Positions 45,026 through 64,000 of a stretch of DNA of 64,000 nt are shown one piece after another. The DNA comes from Coenobita brevimanus (lineage: Eukaryota; Arthropoda; Malacostraca; Decapoda; Coenobitidae). The notes under the pieces were generated by a model. The model searched no databases. It was not told the origin of the DNA and worked only from the letters and a program-made list of their open reading frames with translations. Location of the stretch: the NCBI GenBank assembly GCA_032717465.1, contig CM064671.1, positions 56,929,394 to 56,993,393 of the forward strand, given 5' to 3'. Both the position numbers and the translations under genes were made by a program. Every line of letters starts with the position of its first letter. Within the stretch, counting starts at the first letter, position 1.

Positions 45026-46468
45026 TGGCACTTAGATAGGGCAGACTGGAATGGATTCAAAAATTATCTTGTTGACATTTCCTGGCAGTCTTTCTTCTCT
45101 GGTGACATCAGTTCTACCCAGTCCCATGTTAATGACTTAATACAAGCTGGCATGGGTTTTTTCATACCAAGTCAACAGTTCAGTAAAAGATCGGACTTCC
45201 CAAAATGGTTTATAGCAGTTGTGCCAAAGCAGTGGCCCAAAACTCATTAGCATACAACTCTTACATAAAAAAAAAAATCTGAATCACCCAGTCAATTGAT
45301 AATTGCCAGAAACCATGCAAAAGCTGTAATAAATGTCGCTAAATTAAACTTTCTTAAAAATCAAGCATCAAAACATCCTAATGACAGTAGAATATGCTGG
45401 TCAAGTCTCAGTTCTTTCAAAAATAACTTCAACGAGTCATCACCCATTCCCCCACCAAAATCTTCGGACGGTAACATTACAAATGACCCGAGTAGCAATG
45501 CGAATATCCTAGGCAGTACCTTTGCCAGAAATTCTACGTTGGAGGAAGTCAGTCAGAACATCCATGTACTAGAACTTGACTCTCCCGAAATTGCTCCACT
45601 TAAAATACAGACAAGATACATAAATTCCATGCTAGACAATTTGCGAACTAACGATGCTCCAAGCCCAGATGGAATTCCTCCAATAGTTTTGAAAAAGTGC
45701 TCCCCAGAACTTGCTTCTGTTCTAGCCAAATTATTATGCATACGTACTTCTTCATTCCCTAATTCTTGGAAAAAAGCCAATATCCACCCAATTTCGAAGA
45801 AAGGAAGTTCCCTTGACCCCGCTGATTACAGACCAATAGCTGTCACATCTCTTGGTTAAGCATTTGAAATCGTAATGCATAAACACATAGTTAAACATCT
45901 TAAATCCAATAAGTTAATTAGTGATAGACAGTATGGTTTTCGCCACGAAAGATCTACCACTGATAAACCTAATCTCCTGACTCACACCTTCCATCAGTCA
46001 ATTGACCAACATGGAGAAACTCATGCAGTAGCCCTTGATATTTCTAAAGTTTTTGACAGAGTGTGACACCGTTCCCTGCTATCCAAACTCCCTTGCTATG
46101 GACTAACGTCTTTTGTTCTTCTGATTTCCTCATATTTAAGCGACAGAAGATAAAGAGTAAAATTAGATGATGTACAGTGTACACCAATTTCCACTCAGTT
46201 AACGCTGGTGTGCCACAACGATCGGTTTTGGCTCCAACCTTTTTCCTAATTCATATTAATGATCTTTTTTCTGTCACCCATAATCTCATCCATTCATGTG
46301 CACATGACTCAACGCTTTACAGTTCATTAACACTTAAACACCTATTCACAGACTCTGATATCTCTAACTCACAACTCAGTACAGCCATCTCCATAAATCA
46401 AGATTCATCCGGGATCACTGAATGGGGACTAAATAACCTTGTCTCATTTAATGCTTGTAAAACCAAAT
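45026..46468 (+). pseudogene. J copy 2 linker and reverse transcriptase
   Basis: Readable blocks: NDLIQAGMGFFIPSQQFSKR, IIARNHAKAVINVAKLNFLK, TNDAPSPDGIPPIVLKKCSP, YRPIAVTSLG, RQYGFRHERSTTDKPNLLTH, VALDISKVFDRV then a stop, AGVPQRSVLAPTFFLIHIND, and CAHDSTLYSSLTLKH where the catalytic YADD box has become CAHD, losing the first Asp. With several frame changes, the protein could not be catalytic even if expressed. Confidence 0.83.
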
Positions 46469-47855
46469 GGAAGTTGTGGAAGCAAAGAAGAAAGTTAAAA
46501 TCGGGAAAGACCCAGGAATTGATGGACTGTGTGGTGATATGCTGAAGCATGGGGGAGAGATAGCAGTAGAAAGGATGTGGAAGATGTGCAGATTGGCATG
46601 GGAGGAAGATAGAGTCCCGGAGGATTGAAAGTCAGGTATAATTATTCTCCTGTACAAAGGAAAAGGGGTAAAAGAAGTGTGTGGTAATCATAGGGGCATT
46701 TGTCTTCTTAGTGTAATAGGAAAAGTGTATGGTAAGATACTTATTGACAGAGTTAGGAAAATAACAGAGGAATTAGTTGGAGAACAACAGGGAGGTTAAA
46801 TGAAGGGAAGAGGTTGTGCAGTTCAGATATTCATTTTTTGATCATTAGTGGAGAAGTTTCTAGAGAAGGGAAAGAAGTTATATGCGGCCTTCATGGATTT
46901 GGAGACAGCATATGACAGGGTGGACAGACAAGGACTGTGGAAAATATTAAGAATATATGGAGTAGATGGGAAACTGCTGAAGGCCGTGAAGAGTATGTAT
47001 GAGGGTGCTAAGGCTACATTGCGTGTGGATAGTGAACTGAGTGGATTTTTCTATTTGAAGGTTGGTCTGACACAAGGATGTGTCATGCCTTCATGGTTGT
47101 TCAATCTGTATATGGATTGGCTTATAAAAGAGATACAAGGTAGGGCAGTGGATGTTGGAGCAACCCTAGTGAGAGAGGGCAGTGTTTGAAAACTACCTGT
47201 ACTGTTGTTTGCAGATGATACTGTGTTGTTAAGTGAAGATGAAGGGGAACTGCAAGGCTTGGTGGATGAGTTTGGGAGAGTGTGTGAGAAAAGGAATCTA
47301 AAGGTTATTGTAGGGAAGAGTAAAGTTATGGTCTTCCAGAGAAATGAAGTCAGTGAATGTACAGTGAGGCTGGATGAGAAGGAAATGGAAAATGTGAGTG
47401 TCTTTAAGTACTTGGGTAGTGTGACGAGTAAGGATGGAAGTTTAGAGGGTTAAGTGCTGGAAACGGTGCGACAGGGAAGAAAGGTTGCTGGTTCCTTGGA
47501 AGTAGTGATAAAAAACAGGAAATGGCAAGGAAGTGAAAAAGCTACTACATGACAGTACTGTGATACCAACTCTAACATATGGATTTGAAGCTTGGACCTT
47601 GCTGGAGGGACAGAAGTTAAGAGAGCAGTGAAAATGAGTTATTTGAGAGGAGCATGTGGAGTCACATGGAGAGACAGACTGACAAATGAGGAAGTGAAGG
47701 AGAGTTGTGATGTGAACGTGGATGTGATAGGAAACGTTAGGAGAAACACATTTAGGTGGTTTGGACATGTGGAGAGGATGGAGAGTGACAGACTGACGAG
47801 AAGAGTGTACGTAAGTGATGTGGAGGGGGGAGAGAGAGGGGGAGGCCAAGGATGA
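46469..47855 (+). pseudogene. RTE-A reverse transcriptase (copy in J copy 2)
   Basis: The open blocks at 46848-47189 and 47205-47453 contain FMDLETAYDRVDRQGLWKIL, YLKVGLTQGCVMPSWLFNLY (open here, unlike the copy at 14523-16861) and FADDTVLLSEDEGELQGLVD (catalytic Asp pair), then the VFKYLGSVTSKDGS block. The C-terminal RGACGVTWRDRLTNEEVKE and FGHVERMESDRLTRRVY follow in a shifted frame. At least five stops or frameshifts. Confidence 0.83.
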
Positions 47856-48000
47856 GATGGAGGGATGGAGTGGAGAGGTATAAGAGAGAGAGAGGGGTTT
47901 GAGCTGGGAGCAGGGCAATGAAATGGCGGGGGACATGGCAAAGTGAAGGCGATTTGTTTTTGGTCACCCCTTACGGGATTAAGGTGCCTGGCAATAGAAA
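46469..48000 (+). mobile_element. RTE-A fragment inserted in J copy 2
   Basis: 5'-truncated RTE-A that begins in the linker (VEAKKKVKIGKDPGIDGL) and runs through the RT to the C-terminal end and the tail CCTGGCAATAG. It sits at the same J position as the RTE-A in copy 1; AAAACCAAAT at 46459-46468 and AAAACAAAT at 48001-48009 form an imperfect target duplication. The GATA tail has been reduced to A's. Confidence 0.88.
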
Positions 48001-48662
48001 AAAACAAATATATACAGTTTACTAATAGACATGCCAGATACCTATATTACCTTCAGTGCTACCAATATTCCTGTCTCCAATATTAATGAAGTTCTTGGTG
48101 TTTCAACAATGACCTCAGCTGGACCTGTCATATCACATCACTTGCTAAAACCGCTTCAAAGAAACTTGGATTATTGAACGAAGTTCTTAGCTTTTTCGCT
48201 GACGAGCAGATGGCTATACTTTAAAAGAGTCTTGCTTGCTGTCAGCAGGAATATTGCTCAACCTTGTCATGTGAAGGCAGGGAGGTTGCACTAAAGCAAC
48301 TAGACATAATGCAGAACAAACCCGTTAGAATTATCAACAACCCTGCTATTACAAATAATCTACCTCCCCTACAGGTAAGAAGGAATGTTGCTCCCTTGCA
48401 TTATTTTACACATACTTTTATGGCAAATGCTCAAACGAAGTTGCATCCATTGTGCCACCTCTCCATGCCCTCCCCTGTGTTACATGGGCATCTGGTAGCA
48501 TGCATGACTGGAATGTCACACTGTCATATTGTAGCACTTTCGTCTATCAGAAATCTTTTATTCCTCGAATTGCATCTCTTTGGAACTCGCTTCCGCAGAG
48601 TTGTTTCCCCCGAAACTTCAACATACAGCTGTTCAAGTCCAACTGTTACATATTTTTTTTAA
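48001..48662 (+). pseudogene. J copy 2 C-terminal region
   Basis: Matches copy 1 from NNPAITNNLPPLQVRRNVA to RIASLWNSLPQSCFP and FKSNCYIFF, with two frame changes; degraded relative to copy 1. Confidence 0.8.
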
Positions 48663-48740
48663 TGGAGAACACCAGTAATCATGTGTATGTTTTTTAATTT
48701 TTTAGTTTTGTTTTTCCATTCTCCCTTCGATTATTATTTA

Positions 48741-49953
48741 AAAAAAATAAAAAGGATAGAGCTTATGGTGAAAAAGAGGCAAGCGAGTTCTTTTCTTTCT
48801 TTGTGGTAGTGGAGTACCTACGGAAGTTCTTTTATTTGACTTTGGGGTTGAAATACCTAAAGGACGCTTATATTTGAGTGTTGGTTGCAATACCTACGCG
48901 TGTTCTTTGATATGAATATGAGATTGGAGAGTCTATAGAAGTTTTTTTACTTGAGTGTGGGACCGGAACACCTAAGGGATTTCTTTGTTTTGAATATGAG
49001 ATTGGAATAAAGAGATCATGTTGTCATTTAGAGGGATGAGCTTACGTATTTATATGTTATCTCAATGTACAGATAATTTCCTTCAGCTAAGAAGAGACTT
49101 TTCGACTTGACAGGGTTAGATACCACCATCATTAATTTCTTCACTAATACGGGATTTCATGAAGCTGCATAATATCTGTTGAAGGTAGCAAGAATGAAAT
49201 GAAAAATTGGTAATCGAAGTGATGAGTTTAATTGTGAGACAAACGCACCTTTATGCAGTCCTCGTCCAACCTTGGTGCACAGTCCTATATTCCGTATCAA
49301 GGCAATGACATCATCAGCTTTCCTTCTTAACCCTTCAACCTGAGGATTACTCATTTTACTCAGGTTAAGACTAAAGCTTTTACTTGGTTCAGATATTCAT
49401 CATTTTGAAGCTCAGTTCCCGTAGCTCAGTTGCAGAATAAGACAATTCTCTAAATTTACGTCCTATCTATAACGCATATTTGTGACTAGCATCATATTCT
49501 GTTGCTAATCATTTGTTATAGCTAAGCATTCAAGGTGGGAAGTTAGGAGTACATAGGAAATACAACTAACTTGAAACCTATTGGCCCACAACGAGGCAGT
49601 TTTACAGTTAAGGTGAATAGAGTATACGCGTTTTTTTTTTTATAAGATTGTTTTCGATTTGTCATAGTGAAATGGATAAAAAAATGCACGTGGAATTTCT
49701 ACCAGTCAGCCTTTATTACAAGATAATTGTATTTTAATTGGGAAGGACTTCGTAGTAAAGGTATTAAATAAGTATACATTTATTACAACCAATTCGATCA
49801 TTTTTCTATATAATGTTGTCAAGAGATGTCGCGAATACATAAGATAAAAAGTCTTAGAAGTACAGGGATTAATATTGGTCAGCCGACAGCAGAAACTTTA
49901 ATTCGCACAACGCTCAGTACTGGTTGATGGTGCATATTAAAAATTCCTACATA
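48741..49953. other. 3' flank and likely 3' UTR of the ionotropic receptor gene
   Basis: No other gene recognised. On the minus strand, AATAAA polyadenylation-type hexamers lie at 49779-49784 and 49712-49717, about 170 and 240 nt after the receptor stop codon, so the mRNA probably ends within about 49650-49770. 48830-49010 holds loosely repeated GGAATACCTA-like phrases. Confidence 0.5.
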
Positions 49954-60980
<11,027 letters not shown>

Positions 60981-61066
60981 CTGTCAAAGGAAAAGTTGTC
61001 AAACTATCAATGGATGAACATCCATTTGTCTATATATATCTGTATCAATCTGTATACCTGCCTGTT

Positions 61067-61098
<32 letters not shown>

Positions 61099-61369
61099 AG
61101 AGGCACCAGGCAGGCAGGACACACGTCACATCGCTCCACATCTGGCCAACCTGGCCAAGTGGCCATACCTAAATTAGTATCTTTATATGAGTCAAGCTCT
61201 TTACCAGGTTAAACTAAATGGTGTCCTAATATAAAAGAGGAAGTTTTAATTAAGACTGTTGTTCAAACAAGAAAATAATCAAGTAGTGCAGGAATGCACT
61301 CAGCAAGTGTCAGCTGATTGTTTTGTCTGTGCCAGGGAATGTAAGTAGAATCTGTGCTCTTAGTACCAC
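60981..61369 (-). other. Start of the next upstream receptor intron
   Basis: Follows the acceptor of the 60802-60980 exon on the minus strand. It contains (CA)12 at 61068-61092. No further receptor exon was recognised up to 64000. Confidence 0.6.
61068..61092. repeat. (CA)n microsatellite
   Basis: About 12 CA units. Confidence 0.93.
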
Positions 61370-62361
61370 ATGATGTCCACCCACTTTAATAATGCAAGTT
61401 TGGAGGGAGCTAAGAAAAGGGACAAAGGTAAAAAGCAGGATGATGATTTCTACCAGGACCTGGTTGAAATGGGGATGTACAATAAGCTGGTAGCACTGGT
61501 AAACATGTTGGAGATGGCATTTCAGAATGAAATGGATGAACTTAAGAAGCAGCTGCACATGCAAAAGGAGGAAATAGAATAATTAGGAAAGGAAGTCAAC
61601 AAGAAAGACACAACATTAGATGAGCTGACAGTAGAAATGCATTCAAGTGGAAGGAAAATTAGTGAAATGGCAAGTACAGTAGTCAACCATGACAGTATCA
61701 TGGAAGAGTTCAAAAATGATACAATTAGGCAAGTAAGCAATCTGACAGATCAGAGGAGTGATACTGAGGAAAAGTTAACACACGTGAATGATGCAATGCG
61801 AAGATACAAAAATGATGTGGAAACCACTTATGCTGTAATGGAGAAGTAAAGAAAGACCTCAAAACAAGAGTTGAAGAAAAAAGCATTAAAAAAGAAGTGA
61901 AATGAAAAAAAAAAATCCAAAATGGGTTAGAGATTCAGCAGATATCAAGAAATCTATAGTAATCACCGGTATAGAAGACGAAGAAAAAAAAAAGATCTCG
62001 AGAGACAAAAAGGAGGTGGCAAATGTAACGAGCATATTGAAGGAAGTATCAGAGGAAGTCTGTAATAAAGACATAGAGGAACACAAAAGGCTAGGGAAAT
62101 ATGAGGGAAATAAGTCAAGGCCCCTAAAGGTAACCTTGCAGAGTGTAAACATTGAGGAGGAGTTACTAAAAAATGCAAAGAAGCTCATTGGAAAAAGAGG
62201 AATTCAAAAATGTATTGATAAAAAGATGCCTAACTCAAAGGGAATTGGAATTACTAAAAGAGACGAGGGAGGAAACAAAAACAAAGTTCAAGAGAGGATC
62301 AGAGGAGGAGAAAAATACATTTTTTTACAATGTAATTGGATTGCAGGTTCGAAAGTAGTAC
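61370..62361 (+). pseudogene. CR1-2 ORF1, coiled coil plus RRM-like domain
   Basis: ATG at 61370 (a second ATG follows at once). One frame runs with a stop at 61580 and continues to 61849, encoding a heptad-rich coiled coil (MDELKKQLHMQKEEIE, MRRYKNDVETTYAVMEK). After a frameshift the region resembles the central domain of L1-type ORF1 proteins: IKKSIVITGIEDEEKKK, EEVCNKDIEEHKRLGKYEGN and SRPLKVTLQSVNIEEELLKN. A further shifted frame gives a C-terminal block, CLTQRELELLKETREETKTK then FFYNVIGLQVRK. Such proteins bind the element RNA as trimers. It has at least one stop and two frameshifts. Confidence 0.78.
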
Positions 62362-62428
62362 ATAACCAGGAGGGAATGAAAAGGGGGAAGGTAGTAGACC
62401 CAGGTCATGACAAGTACATAAACAAGAT

Positions 62429-64000
62429 GATTAAGTTGATGTACTCAAATGTAGAAGGAATGGTATCTAAATTATTAGAGATGAATGATTACATCAGAGA
62501 AAATAAACCACATATAATATGCCTAACTGAAACATAATTAGCACCAAGGATATCAAACGACATCCTAAACTTAGAGGAATACAATATATGGAGAAGAGAT
62601 AGGAACTTTAAAAAAGGAGGAGGTTTTATATTATTAACAAAGAAAAATCTAAAAGTCAAAGAAGTAGAACTAAATATACCTTTACAAGTAGAACTGATTG
62701 CAGTTGAGATCAGTACATCTGAAGGGAAAGTAATTGTAGCAGATTTATACACGCCACACAAACACATGGGAATGAGGTGAATATGAGGATCTTGCAGAGA
62801 GTACAATTCAGAGTTTAAAAGCAGTACTACATAGAATGGAGGAGAAATCGGAAAGAATTATAGTAACTGGAGATTTTAATACAAATATACTGTAAATTGG
62901 AATATTCTAGATATAATAAGCCAAGAAAGTTGTTGGGACCAAAAGCTCCTGGATCTCGTGCAAGAGTTTTTCCTAATGCAACATTTAAGGGAAATCACCA
63001 GAAAAAGAGGATTTGATGTACCCTCGGTACTAGATCTTATATTCACTAGGCAAGAAAACAATATTGACAGTTTAATGTATCACCCTCCATTCAGCAAAAT
63101 CAACCATGCAGTACTGAATTGCAACTTCGGAATTGCATATAACATAGTTAACGGCAATGAAAGTTACTAAAAGAGCCTAAATTATAAAATGGGAAAATGC
63201 CTAACCTAAAGAAGTACTTCTTAGAAATAGATTGGAAAAAGGAACTAAGAGGACAAGATTTAAATGTTATATATAAAAAATTCTGTGAATTATATGAAAC
63301 AGGAGACCATAAGTACATCCCACAGCACAAAGAAGCAGAAAAGAAAAGAAAAAATGGTTTAATAGAGAATGTAAAAAATCAAAAGAAAAAAGAGACGTTG
63401 TGGAACAGAAACAGAACACACAGTAATGAGAAGGCATATAGTAATTCTAAACAGGCAAGAATCGATTATACAAGAATAAGGAGGGAAGCCCAAAGACAGT
63501 TTGAGGAAGACATCATAAATAAAAGTAGTGATCAACCGAAGCTATTTTACAGCTACATCCGGAACAAAACCAAAATAAAAGATAAAATACAATCCATGAC
63601 GGATGAGGGGATCACCTATACACAAGAGAAGGATATTTGTGAAGCACTAAATAAGAATTTCCAGTTGTTACAGACGAAAATAATTTTGAGAGGGATGACA
63701 TGGAACATGCATGCCCACATATATTTTCAGATATTCAAATATCAGAAAAAGTAATACAGAAGGAGTTAAGTACATTAGACAAAGGAAAAGCAAATGGTCC
63801 TGATGAAATAACATTTTGGGTGCTGCATGAATGTACACAGGAGTTAAGTAAACCATTATCTTTAATATTCAAGGAATCCTTGGGACAAGGTAAACTACCT
63901 GGTATTTGGAAGAAAGCAAACATTGTTCCCTTATTCAAGAAAGTGAATAGACAAAATCCACTCAACTACCGACCAGTATCACTAACCAGTGTTGTAAGCG
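62429..64000 (+). pseudogene. CR1-2 ORF2, APE endonuclease and N-terminal RT (partial)
   Basis: Starts MIKLMYSNVEGMVSKLLEMN then KPHIICLTET, the N-terminal APE motif, with a stop right after LTET. Then come KKGGGFILLTKKNLKVKEVE, VELIAVEISTSEGKVIVADL, VPSVLDLIFTRQENNID, a basic linker (NKTKIKDKIQSMTDEGITYT) and, from about 63745, RT block 1-2: LDKGKANGPDEITFWVLHE, KLPGIWKKANIVPLFKKVN and NYRPVSLTSVVS at the window edge. The SDH motif is degraded (INHAVLNC). At least six disruptions. The catalytic RT motifs would lie past 64000. Confidence 0.82.

Larger units (their letters stand above)
45026..48740 (+). mobile_element. J copy 2, interrupted by a longer RTE-A
   Basis: Begins further 5' than copy 1, in the linker before the RT (DWNGFKNYLVDISWQSFFSG). 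It continues through the RT to 46468, is interrupted by RTE-A, and resumes at about 48001 with AAACAAATATATACAG, the C-terminal region and a T-rich then A-rich 3' end near 48740. It carries more stops than copy 1. Confidence 0.87.
61370..64000 (+). mobile_element. CR1-2, decayed CR1-like non-LTR retrotransposon, runs off the window
   Basis: An ORF1 with coiled coil and nucleic-acid-binding domains (61370-62361) is followed by an ORF2 with APE endonuclease and the start of the RT (62429-64000). It is distinct from CR1-1: ORF1 has no esterase and the sequence is AT-rich. It lies upstream of the receptor exons in the opposite orientation, probably in an intron. The clade is uncertain among CR1, L2 and jockey relatives. 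Confidence 0.83.

Overview
This window is eukaryotic, repeat-rich DNA, most likely from an arthropod and probably a decapod crustacean. That is inferred from long TA, CA, GA and GATA microsatellites, tRNA-derived SINEs, TTAA-flanked piggyBac elements, several non-LTR retrotransposon families with microsatellite-like 3' tails, and an ionotropic-receptor-type gene. There are no operons, Shine-Dalgarno sites, CRISPR arrays or intact rRNA/tRNA genes.

The one host gene I can support is on the minus strand. Three exons (60802-60980, 50894-51056, 49954-50088) join in matching phase with canonical splice sites. They encode the C-terminal 158 or so residues of an ionotropic glutamate receptor/IR-family channel: the end of the second ligand-binding lobe, the last transmembrane helix and a short tail. 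Its upstream exons lie beyond 64000. The 9.7 kb intron between the first two exons is filled with transposon debris.

The rest is mostly mobile DNA. Labels used below: RTE-A, RTE-B, RTE-C and RTE-D are four families of APE-type non-LTR elements with a BovB/RTE-like C-terminal layout; J is a jockey-superfamily family; CR1-1 is a nearly intact CR1 element; CR1-2 is a decayed CR1-like element running off the right edge; PB1 and PB2 are piggyBac transposase relics; PB-N is a non-autonomous piggyBac derivative; TIR-1 is an inverted-repeat element; SINE-1 is a tRNA-derived family.

Layout. 1-12700: mostly unassigned DNA with microsatellites, a possible TTAA-flanked element (1913-4019), two SINE-1 copies and RTE tails. 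12822-18148: RTE-B split by a nested RTE-A with a 9-bp target duplication. 18640-20408: antisense J, then a second RTE-B. 21153-22631: PB-N with perfect TTAA duplications. 22993-30559: antisense RTE-C split by the 4.7 kb CR1-1 element, which carries an SGNH-esterase ORF1 and an endonuclease/RT ORF2 broken by a single frameshift. 30609-31411: RTE-D between two TA arrays. 32284-36393: PB1. 36421-37922: two head-to-head RTE-A fragments, one interrupted by TIR-1 with a TA duplication. 41267-43406 and 45026-48740: two J copies, each carrying an RTE-A insertion at the same J position; the J copy at 18640-19553 has the empty site. 49954-60980: the receptor gene, its large intron holding a 171-bp repeat palindrome, PB2 and a jockey-like 3' fragment. 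61370-64000: CR1-2.

The nested insertions give a relative chronology: RTE-B, RTE-C and J are older, RTE-A is younger than RTE-B and J, TIR-1 is younger than RTE-A, and CR1-1 is younger than RTE-C. I found no convincing new gene system. The most useful observations are the receptor gene, the CR1-1 architecture, and the repeat insertions whose boundaries and empty sites can be read directly. Family and clade names come from motif recognition by eye; no search was run.
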